Part shown: in pieces, positions 1-9,240 of the stretch
How the letters are laid out: the number at the start of each line of letters is the position of its first letter
Numbering within the stretch: the stretch's first letter is position 1
NCBI GenBank assembly: GCA_027318915.1
Contig: DAHVOH010000006.1
Span: 1-64,000 of the forward strand
Reading direction: 5' to 3'
From: Clostridiales bacterium
GTDB taxonomy: Bacteria; Bacillota_E; Sulfobacillia; Sulfobacillales; JAIMBI01
DNA length: 64,000 nt
The notes under the pieces: generated by a model
Databases searched by the model: none
Told to the model about the DNA's origin: nothing
What the model saw: only the letters and a program-made list of their open reading frames with translations
Program-made: the position numbers and the translations under genes

Positions 1-557
1 AGGTAGGTCTGCGCGGCGGTGAGCAGGGCGGCGACCGCGATCCCGGCGAGCAGGATGGACGCCGTGCCCGACCCGCCCACGGCGCCGCCGGGATCGGGCA
101 ATACTTTGGCCATGGCCACCGGGGCTGGCTGTCGCCAATCCAGTAGCACCCGGTCCCAGGCACCCGCGATCGCCGCGTCAAAGGCGGCGCAGGCCTGGTC
201 GTGGGGGAGGATGTGCTGGCAGAACACGGTGCGGGCGGTGGCATCGGGGCCGAGGTCGTCCACCCGCAGCCCCAGCAAGAATGTGATCAAGTGGTTCTGG
301 TGACAGGGCTGTTCCAAGCGCTAGTCGGATACATCCTGAGATGCGCCTCGCGGCAGAGCCTTCACCAGAACGGGCGGTGGATATGGATAGGTGGGGCGTC
401 CCTGCCTGCCCGCATACAAGATGCCACACTCTGGATCCCCTGGCCCGACGTCATGGCCCGCAACCGGGACTAAGAGCCCGAGGGGGAACGCTCCCCGCAA
501 TGTCGCGATGACCGCATAGCGGTCCCGTGGTCGCCGTCCCCCCTTTCCCGGGCCCAC
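1..557 (-). pseudogene. Degenerate DDE-type transposase remnant (IS4/IS5/IS1182-like), 5' part
   Basis: Read on the minus strand from 557 to 1, one frame stays open except for a single TAG at 321-323. Around 407-370 it carries a G-R-P-T-Y-P...VLVKAL motif, then a VSD-stop-RLE stretch and FLLGLRVDDLGPDAT. This order resembles the N-terminus of IS1182/IS5-type transposases (GRPxYPPxVLLKxLL, LSDRELE, FxWFxGLxxDDxxPD). The stop codon, the lack of a credible start and the junction with a different transposase piece just upstream mark it as a decayed remnant. It runs off the left edge, so a catalytic DDE domain cannot be assessed. The similarity is a judgement from motif order only. Confidence 0.35.
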
Positions 558-558
558 A

Positions 559-816
559 CTTTTTTAGGGACGCATTCTCCGCTTGGAGCCCGGCATTTTC
601 CTCGGCGAGCGAGAGCCCTGGGGGCAGACGTCGGGGTGGGCGCGGGTCTGGCTGGCCGCGCCGGTCCTGCTCGGCGGGCTCCCCGCCCTCGTCAGACCGG
701 CGGAGCCCATCACGGACGCGGGAAGGGGCGACGGCGAACGGTCGGGCGACGGCGCGCACGGCCTGATGATCCTCGAGACCGGCCCGGATGACCGGGAGCT
801 TGAAGGCCTGGGTATC
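559..816 (-). pseudogene. IS3-type OrfA-like helix-turn-helix remnant
   Basis: In the minus frame from about 816 to 559 the translation reads like a worn IS3/IS150 OrfA. It has an AFKLPVIRA opening, a helix-turn-helix with the pattern AVARxFxVAPSxVRxxLRRxxEGGE, an arginine/proline linker, and a leucine-zipper-like LAEENAGLQAENASLKK end. That order (FKLEVIR, VARRFGVSPSTVRRW, LRAENAxLKK) is typical of the family. No OrfB follows; the frame runs into the neighbouring transposase fragment instead. Conserved tryptophan and arginine positions are altered, which supports decay. Confidence 0.45.
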
Positions 817-1382
817 GGGGCGAGGGTGCAGGGGATGCCTGGTCTCTCCCCCCGTATCGCTATGCGGCGACCTGGGGAATTTCTCCGGTGTCCACTTTTC
901 GGGGGGCAGATCAGCACGGTGGGGCATTTTGCGTGATGAAAGCGGGGGAAAAGGTGGCTCTGGCGCAGCTTTGGTGATCTCCCGTCACAAGAAATTCCTC
1001 GCTGGGCCTGGGGGCGAAGTACACTATCACTCTCGCTCGGAAACGCCGCCGTGGCAACGATTTTCCCTCGACGATCACCAAAAGTGCGGAAGACCCAAAA
1101 AGGCTTGACGAAATACACCGGGCCACCGTCAAAGATGCGCCGCCGGCATACGGCCCCCGATGTGCCCGTCCCCCATCATCCGGGTCTTCGCTGCGGCCGC
1201 CTGAATCTTAGCATCCACACCCGGGTGATGCCTTCCCCGGACGGCGCCTTGCGGAACCGACGGCGACCCCGACGCGGGTTGCCGTGAAAGCCATGGCGGC
1301 CCACGGTGCGACGACCCGTTCATGGCCCTGCAGGCAAAGTCGCACCGCGAGGCGAACCGTATCGCGAGGTGAGGTTGTGGCG
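817..1382. other. Non-coding stretch upstream of the M61 gene
   Basis: No reading frame here has a recognisable family signature, and the several short open frames overlap each other on both strands. Nothing could be assigned apart from the ribosome binding site of the following gene (GAGGTGAGG at 1366-1374). Confidence 0.5.
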
Positions 1383-3197
1383 ATGACCGAGACGTTTACG
1401 GTCGATTGTACGGATGCGGCCCGGCACCTGTACCGGGTGACACTGCATTTAGAGGGATTGGCTCCCGGCACCCATGACTTGGCGCTGCCGGTTTGGGCGC
1501 CCGGGGCGTACGTGGTGCAGGACTTCTCTCGGCACCTCTTTGATGTGTCCGCCGTTGATGCGGTGGGGCAGCCCCTGTCCCTCACCAAGGTGGCCAAGAA
1601 CGTCTGGCGATTTGACGCGGCGGACGCAGCAACGATTGTCTACCACGCGTACGCCTTCCAATTGGCGGACAGCGGCATGCATGCCGATGCGACCCACGCC
1701 TATTGGAACGGCACCAACATCTTCTTCATGGTGGACGGCGTCCGGGACGTCCCTATTGATCTCTACGTGCGCGCTCCCGAGCATTGGCAGGTGTCCACCG
1801 GTCTGGATCGGGTCGACGGCCACCCGTTTCACTTTCGGGCACCCGACTATGACATCCTGGTGGACTGCCCGGTCGAGGTGGGCACACACCGGCGCTATGG
1901 GTTTGAAGTCCGCGGAAAGCCGCATGAAGTGGCGATCTGGGGCTACGGCAACGAAAATCCGGATCGCCTCGTGGACGACCTGCGAACGATCGTGGCGGCA
2001 TTTGCCGATATGATGGGGGGCCTCCCGTATGCGCACTACACCTTCATTGTCCACATCGTGGACCTGCTGCCGGGCACGGAGTCGATCTGGCTGCCGGGTT
2101 GGGGCGGGCTCGAGCATCTGAATTCCACCACCTGCGGGGTGACCCGCACCGCCTTCAAGCCCTGGAGCCAATACAAGGATGTCCTGTACCTGTTTGCACA
2201 CGAGTTCTTCCATCTTTGGAATGTCAAGCGCATCCACCCCGACATGCTGGGCCCGTTTGACTACAATCGCGAGGTGTACACCCACCTGCTCTGGGCCATG
2301 GAGGGCTTGACCGATTACTATGCCTATCTGGTGTGCCGGAGAGCGGGCCTCTACACGGTGGACGACTATTTAACGGCGATTGCCGAGCAGATCCAGGAGC
2401 TCGAGAAAGTGCCCGGCCGCGCCCGGACGTCTCTCGCCGCCTCTTCCTTCGACAGTTGGATCAGCTTCACGCATCCGACGCCCGACTTCGACAACCGTTC
2501 CGTTTCCTACTACCTGAAGGGCGGTCTGGTGGGGCTGTTGTTGGATCTCGAGATCCGCCGACGCACCGGCGGGCGGAAGGCACTCCACCACGTCCTCACC
2601 CTCCTGATGGAGCGCTATGGGGACCACGGTGTGGGCTTTCCCGAACCGGTCTACCGGGCCACGGTGGAAGAAGTGGCGGGAGGGTCCATGGCCGACTTCT
2701 TCGCGCGCTACATCGAGGGGGTGGAGGAGCTGCCGTTCGACGAGGCGCTGACGGTGGCGGGCCTTGAACTCCACCGCCGCGTCCAGAACCCTGACCGGCG
2801 GAGACCGGAGCAGGAGAAGGACGCCCCGGGCGACGAGGCCTCCGACACCCCCTATGGTTGGCTCGGAATCGCATTTCGGCAAGGGGCGGAGCGCCCTGAA
2901 GTGGGCCGGGTGTCCGACCCCGGGCCATCGGCGGCCCTTGTGCATCCCGGCGACGAGATCGTGGCCGTGGACACCATCCGGGTGCGCACCCCGGACGATC
3001 TGACTGAGCGCATCCGGGCTAACTACCCGCCGGGAACGGCCGTGTCGCTCCACCTGTTCCGGCGGGGCCGGCTCGAGACGGTCACCGTGACGGTCGGCGA
3101 GGCGTCCCCGAACGTGTACCGCATCCGGCGGAGCGAGACCGCGACCGAAGAGCAGCGCGCCGTATACAAGGACTGGCTGAATGCTGCATGGGACTGA
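1383..3197 (+). CDS. M61-family (glycyl) aminopeptidase with C-terminal PDZ domain
   Basis: A 604-residue zinc metallopeptidase of the M61 type, which in characterised members removes N-terminal Gly/Ala residues. The zinc motif HEFFH lies at residues 273-277, followed by WNVKRIHP and, about 20 residues on, the family block EGLTDYY. The N-terminal third is the beta-rich M61 domain with the YVVQDFSRH stretch. The last ~100 residues form a PDZ-like domain (YGWLGIAF, then GDEIVAVD). The ATG at 1383 is chosen because GAGGTGAGG ends 8 nt before it; an upstream extension of the frame has no ribosome site. No signal peptide is visible, so it is probably cytoplasmic. It stands alone. Confidence 0.88.
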   Translation: MTETFTVDCTDAARHLYRVTLHLEGLAPGTHDLALPVWAPGAYVVQDFSRHLFDVSAVDAVGQPLSLTKVAKNVWRFDAADAATIVYHAYAFQLADSGMHADATHAYWNGTNIFFMVDGVRDVPIDLYVRAPEHWQVSTGLDRVDGHPFHFRAPDYDILVDCPVEVGTHRRYGFEVRGKPHEVAIWGYGNENPDRLVDDLRTIVAAFADMMGGLPYAHYTFIVHIVDLLPGTESIWLPGWGGLEHLNSTTCGVTRTAFKPWSQYKDVLYLFAHEFFHLWNVKRIHPDMLGPFDYNREVYTHLLWAMEGLTDYYAYLVCRRAGLYTVDDYLTAIAEQIQELEKVPGRARTSLAASSFDSWISFTHPTPDFDNRSVSYYLKGGLVGLLLDLEIRRRTGGRKALHHVLTLLMERYGDHGVGFPEPVYRATVEEVAGGSMADFFARYIEGVEELPFDEALTVAGLELHRRVQNPDRRRPEQEKDAPGDEASDTPYGWLGIAFRQGAERPEVGRVSDPGPSAALVHPGDEIVAVDTIRVRTPDDLTERIRANYPPGTAVSLHLFRRGRLETVTVTVGEASPNVYRIRRSETATEEQRAVYKDWLNAAWD

Positions 3198-3791
3198 CGC
3201 GCCCACTGTCCCCCTGAAGAGAGGCGGCGTACCGGGCACGGGTGCCCGGACAGGGCACAGCGCGCCCAACCTCGGCCATAGGCCACATAACGCCATGGAC
3301 TCGGTCCGCCCGATGCCCCGCTCTCACCCGAAGGCCCGTCCGGACCGTCCCCGGGGGCTCCAGGCTGCTCTCGGCCCGGCGGCCACGGGACGGGCCGCAT
3401 CCGGACGCTGAGAAGGGTTCCGGCCGTGGGTCGTTCGATGCCGATCGGACGGGAGCGACGGGTTGGCTCGCAAGGGGCGCCGGACGCTGGACCGCCGCCT
3501 GCTCGTTCAGGATGCGCGCGCATCGGCCGAGCGGGTTGTGGTTGTGCCGGCTCCCCCCGACCTTGCGCGGACAGGATCGCCAGAGTCAGGCGCCGGGTCT
3601 TTGAGCAACCCAGCATGGGGGGTATGACTCTGGCGGCCGCGAAGGACCGGGCCACCTGCCGGTCCTGGACGGAACCCGACGGCCTTGGCTGTCCCTCCTG
3701 GACCTGCCGCGGGGTTGCTTCCGCAGGGTGAGCGGCGGATGTCGCCCGCTCGGCCAGGACGCCGACGGCGCCGGCCACGATGAGACGCCCG
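3198..3791. other. Intergenic, nothing recognised
   Basis: About 590 bases between the end of the peptidase gene and the end of the convergent SDR gene. Open frames here are Arg/Pro/Gly-rich, overlap one another and match no family I know. No clear terminator hairpin followed by a T-tract was found. Confidence 0.5.
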
Positions 3792-4589
3792 TTACGGCCC
3801 GTCCTCCTCCGCAGAGCCGGGATACAGCGCGGGCATCCCCAGCGTGAGTCCGCCGTCGACGACGATGACCTGACCGCGGACGAAGTCGGAGTCGGGCGAG
3901 GCTAAAAACGCGGCCACGCCCGCCACGTCGTCGGGTGTTCCGGCTCGACCGGCCGGCGTCAGTCGGCGTGCTTCATCCAACAGGGGCCCGTCGTCTCCCC
4001 CCATGTAAAACAAGGTGGAGTCGGTGGCAATGATGCCCGGGCTGATGCCGTTGACCCGAATGCCGAGTGGCGCCAGCTCGACGGCCAGATATCGCACCAA
4101 AGCCTCCTGCGCGGCTTTGGCGGAACCCAGGAGCGCATAGCGGGGAATCACGTGGGTGGCGCCGGTTCCGGAAATGGTGATGATGCTGGAGCCCGCCGGC
4201 ATGACGGGAACGATTCCCTGCACCAATTGGAACAGGGACCCCACCACCACTCGATAGGTCCGGTCGAGGTGTCGCTGTTCGATGGCAAGAGCCGGTTTGA
4301 ATGCCGTGGCCGCGGCCGAGGCGACCAGCACCCGGACGGCGCCCGCCCATTCCGCCACGCGGGTAGCCAGGTGGTCGACCTCCTGGGGCCACTCCAAGTC
4401 GGCGGCGAACACCTCACTCGCACGGCCGCAGGCCTGTACCAAACGGGCCGTCTCTTCCGCACCGTCCCGGTCGCGCCGAAAATGCACCGCCACATCAAAG
4501 CCGTCCCGGGCCAAGCGGACGGCCACCGCCCGCCCGATGCCGCGCGAACTTCCCGTGACCAACGCCGTCCGCGTCCCCGTCGTCTTCAT
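3792..4589 (-). CDS. fabL: SDR-family reductase, FabL-like enoyl-ACP reductase III
   Basis: A 265-residue short-chain dehydrogenase with the cofactor motif TGSSRGIG near residues 12-19. Its catalytic pair is spaced Y151-x6-K158 rather than the usual YxxxK. That spacing and numbering match Bacillus subtilis FabL, the NADPH-dependent enoyl-ACP reductase of fatty-acid elongation. The following RYLAVELAPLGIRVN and the C-terminal DEARRLTPAGR and RGQVIVVDGG blocks also fit FabL. The ATG at 4589 is preceded by GTGGAG; a longer frame upstream is low-complexity and lacks a better site. It is monocistronic. The alternative is a general 3-oxoacyl-ACP reductase-like SDR, which the Y-x6-K spacing argues against. 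Confidence 0.72.
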   Translation of the reverse strand: MKTTGTRTALVTGSSRGIGRAVAVRLARDGFDVAVHFRRDRDGAEETARLVQACGRASEVFAADLEWPQEVDHLATRVAEWAGAVRVLVASAAATAFKPALAIEQRHLDRTYRVVVGSLFQLVQGIVPVMPAGSSIITISGTGATHVIPRYALLGSAKAAQEALVRYLAVELAPLGIRVNGISPGIIATDSTLFYMGGDDGPLLDEARRLTPAGRAGTPDDVAGVAAFLASPDSDFVRGQVIVVDGGLTLGMPALYPGSAEEDGP

Positions 4590-4903
4590 GATCTCCACGA
4601 TATAACGCGGTACGGACGCTGACCAGCGGGTCGTGAGCTCATCCCCCGTCGCGGTGCCCGCCCGGAGCGCCGGGGGTTGGTCCCGACACCTAACCGCCGG
4701 ACTGCCGCTGTGGGCTGGCCCCAACCGATCCGGCCGAGACGTCGGAGTGCTCGAGCGCCCTGTCACCAAAGGGTATCCGGCTGCGTTTTACGGATCGACG
4801 AGTCTGACCGATTCCGTGCATCAGCTTGCGTCCCAACACGTCGATCCGGGTGCCGTCGCCGCGATTTGCCAGCGGATGCGGACAAAATCCGCCCGAAGGT
4901 GCG
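4590..4903. other. Intergenic region upstream of glycan operon
   Basis: Roughly 310 bases between the divergent fabL-like gene and the glycan operon. Apart from the promoter at its right end, no conserved gene or RNA was recognised. Confidence 0.5.
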
Positions 4904-4912
4904 TGCTATAAT
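4904..4912 (+). promoter_or_regulatory. Extended -10 promoter of glycan operon 1
   Basis: TGCTATAAT, a consensus -10 hexamer (4907-4912) preceded by the TGn extension, sits 29 bases before the ATG at 4941. No good -35 hexamer lies at the right distance, as is usual for extended -10 promoters. The same nonamer or a one-base variant precedes other glycan genes in this window. Confidence 0.7.
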
Positions 4913-4940
4913 CAATCGCTGAACTGGAGGGACGCATCGG

Positions 4941-6851
4941 ATGGCACAGCGGGCGCTTTTTTATGCCAAACTGCTCTTGGCGATGGCCGTCGACGCTGTG
5001 CTGGTCAACGTCGCCGTGTATTTTGCCCTCTTTTTACGATTTGACACGGCCCATGTACCGGCGGCGTATCTCGTTCCCTATCTCCACGTGGCGACGTGGT
5101 TCACGCTGGGGACCATCGGCCTTTTCTTGGGGCTGAGGATTTATCACCGTTTGTGGCAGTATGCGTCGGCCTTGGACGGGCTGGTGCTGGGCTTGGGAGT
5201 GACCCTGAGCGCGCTTTGGCTGGCGGCGCTGATTTATGCCCACGGCGGAGCGCACTATTCCCGCGCCGTATTTGCCCTGTATTGGCTCGTCGGCCTAGTT
5301 CTTTTGGGCGGGGTTCGATTCGTGCGCAAGTCCATGAACGATGTGCGCTGGCGGCTTCGCGAACAGGGTGCGCCGCGGGTGTTGATCTTGGGCGCGGGCA
5401 AGGCCGGGCAGCTGGTGGCGCGCGAACTCTCCCGCCATCCCGAGGTCGGGCGCGCGATCGGATTTTTGGATGATGACCCTCAAAAGCGTGGAATGCAATT
5501 GGACGGGCTCCGGGTGCTGGGGCGCATCGACGACATGCGCGCTGTGGCGGAGCGGTTCGAGATTGACCAAATTATCATCGCCATGCCGTCGGTAGCCGGT
5601 GTCGGCGTGCGCCGACTCGTCGAGGAGGCGCGGGCGGCGGGCATCCGGGCTCGCATTCTCCCGGGGTTGAACCAGGTCATCGACGGCCGGGTGCACGTGA
5701 ATCAGATTCGCGACATCCAGATCGAGGACTTGCTGCAGCGCACGCCGGCCGACATCGACCTGGGGGAAATTGCGTCCTACCTTACGGGACGCACCGTGCT
5801 GGTGACGGGCGCGGGCGGCACCATCGGCTCGGAACTGGCCCGCCAAGTCGCGTCCTTCCACCCGCAGCAGCTGGTGCTGCTGGGTCTCGATGAGACCAGT
5901 GTGTTCAACATCCACCAGGAGATCGGCGAGATGGCCCCCGACCTGGAGGCCATTCCGATCGTGGCCGACCTCCGGGATCGCGTCCATGTGGAACGACTCT
6001 TTCAGACGGTGCGTCCCCAGGTGGTCTTTCACGCGGCGGCGCACAAGCATGTGCCGCTGATGGAAGGTCAGCCCGACGAGGCGGTCCGCAACAACGTGGG
6101 AAGCCTCTGGGCTTTGGCCGAGATGGCCGATCGCTATCGGACCGAGACCTTTGTCTTCATTTCGACCGACAAGGCGGTCAATCCGACCAGCGTGTACGGG
6201 GCCACCAAACGGGTGGGGGAGTTGCTGGTAACCTCCTACGCAGGGCGTTCCCGGACGCGCTTCGTCACCGTCCGCTTCGGCAATGTGCTGGGGTCGCGGG
6301 GAAGCGTGGTGCCGACGTTCCAGCGTCAAATCCAGTCCGGCGGACCGGTCACGGTGACCCATCCGGAAATGGTGCGCTATTTCATGACCGCCACCGAGGC
6401 GGCGCAGCTGGTGATTCAGGCGGGAGCCATGGGCCGCGGGGGCGAGATTTTCGTTCTGGACATGGGTGAGCCGCTGCGCATCCTGGATTTGGCCATGAAC
6501 CTCATTCGTCTGTCCGGCCTCACGCCGGGCCAGGACATCGAGATTGTCTTCACCGGCGTCCGACCCGGCGAAAAGCTGTATGAGGAGCCGCTGACGCGAG
6601 AAGACCGGGCGCGGGCCAGCCGGCATCAGCGCATCTTTGTCGCGAGCCAGGACCCCATCGATCCCGACTGGGTTCTCCGGGAGGGCGACCGTCTGTTGAG
6701 TTTGGCCGAGCAGGGCGAGTCACGCCCCATCGTCACGGCCCTGTTGCAACTGGTGCCGGAATACCGTCCGAATCGCCGCGACTGGGTGACCATGCTGGGG
6801 CGGTTGGAGGAAGGAGGCCCCGCGCATGCCCTGGACCCCGGAAGCCGTTGA
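4941..6851 (+). CDS. Membrane UDP-sugar 4,6-dehydratase, CapD/PglF/EpsC type
   Basis: A 636-residue polysaccharide-biosynthesis protein. The first ~130 residues contain about four transmembrane helices. A CoA-binding-like Rossmann fold follows (GAGKAGQLVARELSR, then FLDDDP), and then the SDR catalytic domain (TGAGGTIGSELARQ, FISTDKAVNPTSVYGATKR). CapD/PglF enzymes convert UDP-GlcNAc to the 4-keto-6-deoxy sugar at the membrane face. Many relatives have Met in the NPTNVMGATK motif; here it is Tyr (VYGATK), restoring the general SDR YxxxK. It starts at ATG 4941 behind a GGAGGG site and overlaps the next gene by 26 bases. It heads the operon and probably feeds the DegT aminotransferase at 12127. 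Confidence 0.86.
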   Translation: MAQRALFYAKLLLAMAVDAVLVNVAVYFALFLRFDTAHVPAAYLVPYLHVATWFTLGTIGLFLGLRIYHRLWQYASALDGLVLGLGVTLSALWLAALIYAHGGAHYSRAVFALYWLVGLVLLGGVRFVRKSMNDVRWRLREQGAPRVLILGAGKAGQLVARELSRHPEVGRAIGFLDDDPQKRGMQLDGLRVLGRIDDMRAVAERFEIDQIIIAMPSVAGVGVRRLVEEARAAGIRARILPGLNQVIDGRVHVNQIRDIQIEDLLQRTPADIDLGEIASYLTGRTVLVTGAGGTIGSELARQVASFHPQQLVLLGLDETSVFNIHQEIGEMAPDLEAIPIVADLRDRVHVERLFQTVRPQVVFHAAAHKHVPLMEGQPDEAVRNNVGSLWALAEMADRYRTETFVFISTDKAVNPTSVYGATKRVGELLVTSYAGRSRTRFVTVRFGNVLGSRGSVVPTFQRQIQSGGPVTVTHPEMVRYFMTATEAAQLVIQAGAMGRGGEIFVLDMGEPLRILDLAMNLIRLSGLTPGQDIEIVFTGVRPGEKLYEEPLTREDRARASRHQRIFVASQDPIDPDWVLREGDRLLSLAEQGESRPIVTALLQLVPEYRPNRRDWVTMLGRLEEGGPAHALDPGSR

Positions 6852-8157
6852 GCTGCGACGACGGCTGACGGCGCGGGAGGCTGTCGTTGCCGTCGTGGGT
6901 CTCGGGTATGTGGGACTACCGCTGGCGGTGGAGCAGGCCCGCGCCGGCTTCAGCGTGCTGGGCTTGGATGACAACGGCACGAAAGTGGCGCAGGTCAATC
7001 GAGCCGAGAACTACATTCCCGATGTGGCCGAGGCCGACCTGTCGCGCATGGTGGAAGCGGGTCGGCTGAAGGCCACGACGCGTTACCGAGACTTGGCGGA
7101 CGCCGACGTCATCCTGGTGGCGGTGCCCACGCCGCTGACGCCGAACAAGGAGCCCGATCTTTCGTACATCCTGGCCGTCGCGGACCGATTGCGGGGCATT
7201 CTGCGCGCCGGTCAATTGGTCGTGTTGGAATCCACCACGTATCCGGGGACCACCGAAGAGGTGCTGCGGCCCATCTTGGAGACCTCCGGGCTGGTCGTGG
7301 GCGAAGAGCTTTTCATTGCCTATTCGCCCGAGCGCGTGGACCCGGGCAATGCCGTGTACCAGACGCGCAACACCCCGAAGCTGGTGGGCGGGAGCACGGC
7401 CGTCTGCGGAGAACTGGCGGAGCTCTTTTACCAGCAGTCGCTCGGTGAGGTGGTGCGTGTCACCTCCCCCGCCGTGGCGGAGATGGCCAAAGTGTTTGAG
7501 AACACGTATCGCGCCGTCAACATTGCCCTCGTGAACGAGATGGCCCTGCTGTGCGATCGCATGGGACTCGACGTGTGGGAGGTGCTGCGGGCCGCCGGCA
7601 CCAAGCCGTTCGGCATTCAGATCTTTTATCCCGGTCCGGGGGTCGGCGGCCACTGCATTCCGCTGGACCCGTTCTACCTGGCATGGAAGGCGCGCGAGTA
7701 CGATTTTCCGACCCGCTTCATCGAGTTGGCCGGTGAGATCAATCTCCGCATGCCGTACTTTGTCGTGGACAAGCTGCAGGCGGCGCTCAATCAGGACAAA
7801 AAGCCGATGACCGGCGCGCGGGTGCTAGTGCTCGGCGTTGCGTACAAGAAGGACAGCAACGACGCCCGGGAGTCGCCGGCGCTCAAGGTGATGGAGCTGT
7901 TGGAGGCACGGGGGGCCGAGGTGGTGTACCACGACCCGCTCATCCCGGAAATCCGGCCCCAGGCGTCGTTTCGGCGGCTGGCCCGATCGGTGCCGCTCGA
8001 TGACGAGCGTTTGGCTTGGGCGGACGCCGTGGTCATTACCACAGACCATTCGTCGGTGGACTATGCACGCGTCGTGGCGCGGGCCCGCCTCATATTGGAC
8101 ACCCGAAACGCCCTGTACGGTGTTCCGGCGGGGCGGGCGCGCGTCGTCAAACTGTAA
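6826..8157 (+). CDS. wbpA: UDP-GlcNAc 6-dehydrogenase, WbpA-like
   Basis: A 443-residue nucleotide-sugar 6-dehydrogenase that oxidises the C6 hydroxyl twice to a uronic acid. The N-terminal NAD site is GLGYVGLPLAVE (residues 25-36). The catalytic cysteine is C277 in GGHCIPLDPFYL, and the C-terminal UDP-binding domain has GVAYKKDSNDARESPALKVMELL. The sequence fits the UDP-GlcNAc/UDP-ManNAc branch (WbpA/WecC) better than UDP-glucose dehydrogenases. The downstream WbpB-D-E-I-like genes favour UDP-GlcNAc as substrate. ATG 6826 has AGGAGG upstream and lies inside the previous gene, indicating coupled translation. WecC (UDP-ManNAc dehydrogenase) is the main alternative. Confidence 0.82.
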   Translation: MPWTPEAVELRRRLTAREAVVAVVGLGYVGLPLAVEQARAGFSVLGLDDNGTKVAQVNRAENYIPDVAEADLSRMVEAGRLKATTRYRDLADADVILVAVPTPLTPNKEPDLSYILAVADRLRGILRAGQLVVLESTTYPGTTEEVLRPILETSGLVVGEELFIAYSPERVDPGNAVYQTRNTPKLVGGSTAVCGELAELFYQQSLGEVVRVTSPAVAEMAKVFENTYRAVNIALVNEMALLCDRMGLDVWEVLRAAGTKPFGIQIFYPGPGVGGHCIPLDPFYLAWKAREYDFPTRFIELAGEINLRMPYFVVDKLQAALNQDKKPMTGARVLVLGVAYKKDSNDARESPALKVMELLEARGAEVVYHDPLIPEIRPQASFRRLARSVPLDDERLAWADAVVITTDHSSVDYARVVARARLILDTRNALYGVPAGRARVVKL

Positions 8158-8181
8158 GCGTCTGTAGCAAGGGGGAGCGCG

Positions 8182-9240
8182 ATGGCGGTTCGACTGGGTC
8201 TGGTGGGTTGCGGCGCCATCGGCCAAAAACACCTGCAGGCTCTGGTGCATTTGGACGAGGGGCAGTTGACCGCCACCGCCGACAGTGATCCGGAACGGGC
8301 CGCGGCGGCGGCTTTGCCGTTTGACGCCGCGAGCTTTTCGTCCGCCCACGAGTTGTTTGAAAGCGGCGTGGTGGACGCGGTCGTCATCGCGACGCCGTCG
8401 GGTCTTCACGCCGATTTGGCCATGGAGGCCATGGAGCAGGGACTGGACGTCTTGGTGGAAAAGCCTTTGGCCCTGTCCTGGGAGCAGGCGGCGGCTCTGA
8501 CCCAGTTTGCCGACCAAGCCGGGTTGATTTTGGCGGTGACACACTTCAATCGCCTGCTGCCTGCGGCGGCCGCCGTGTTGGAGGCATGCCGGCAGGGTCG
8601 TCTCGGACGCCTGCTGTCGGGCGGCGTGGCCATCCGCTGGTCGCGTCCGGCTCCCTATTTTCAGGCGGCGCCTTGGCGCGGCACCCGGGCGATGGATGGC
8701 GGCATGCTGTTCAACCAAGCCGTTCATGCCCTGGACTTGCTGGTTCAGTGCCTCGGGCCGGCGGAGGAAGTGTTTGCCTACGCCGACACCCTGACTCACG
8801 CCATTGAGGCGGAGGACATTGTCGCCGGGACGGTGCGGTTTGCGTCGGGCGCGCTGGCGACCGTCAATGTGACCACGTCGGTGCCGGACCGCAATTGGGA
8901 AGAGCGCATTACCATCGTGGGGGAAACGGGACTGGCCGTGCTGGGCCCTCAGGTCACTGAATTGGCCACGCTGCGGACGGCGGGCGGCGAAGAGGTCGAG
9001 ATCGTGGGCCGTCTGCGGGCCGCCGCGCCGCTGCCCACATGGCACAGTCACTGGAACGCTCTGCAGGACTTCGTCGCCGCGGTGGAGACACGAACGGTTC
9101 CCGCGCTGGCAGCCGACACCACCTTGGACGCGCTGGCCCTGATTGAGGCGCTGACGCGCTCCGGCATGACCGGGCGGGCGGTGAGCCTGGCTGAAGTCAC
9201 TCACCCGGTGCCCGAGGAAGGAGGTGGGTCCCACGGCTGA
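8182..9240 (+). CDS. wbpB: Gfo/Idh/MocA oxidoreductase, WbpB-like UDP-GlcNAcA 3-dehydrogenase
   Basis: A 352-residue NAD(P)-dependent oxidoreductase with the Rossmann motif [16 protein letters not shown] at the N-terminus and the family motif EKP (residues 93-95, VEKPLALSW). The C-terminal domain contains [21 protein letters not shown], the substrate-side block with a conserved histidine. In the UDP-ManNAc3NAcA pathway WbpB oxidises C3 of UDP-GlcNAcA, giving the ketone used by WbpE. Position between the wbpA-like and wbpD/wbpE-like genes supports this role. ATG 8182 follows AAGGGGGAG. Its 3' end overlaps the next gene. The family is broad, so the substrate assignment rests on context. Confidence 0.75.
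   Translation: MAVRLGLVGCGAIGQKHLQALVHLDEGQLTATADSDPERAAAAALPFDAASFSSAHELFESGVVDAVVIATPSGLHADLAMEAMEQGLDVLVEKPLALSWEQAAALTQFADQAGLILAVTHFNRLLPAAAAVLEACRQGRLGRLLSGGVAIRWSRPAPYFQAAPWRGTRAMDGGMLFNQAVHALDLLVQCLGPAEEVFAYADTLTHAIEAEDIVAGTVRFASGALATVNVTTSVPDRNWEERITIVGETGLAVLGPQVTELATLRTAGGEEVEIVGRLRAAAPLPTWHSHWNALQDFVAAVETRTVPALAADTTLDALALIEALTRSGMTGRAVSLAEVTHPVPEEGGGSHG

Noticed and set aside
3023..3778. A 251-codon minus-strand frame
   Set aside because: It overlaps the 3' end of the M61 gene antisense and has no recognisable motif.
6826..8157. UDP-glucose 6-dehydrogenase feeding UDP-xylose synthase at 39832
   Set aside because: The sequence fits the UDP-GlcNAc/UDP-ManNAc branch and the gene is embedded among wbpB/D/E/I-like genes, so it is not the expected source of UDP-GlcA.
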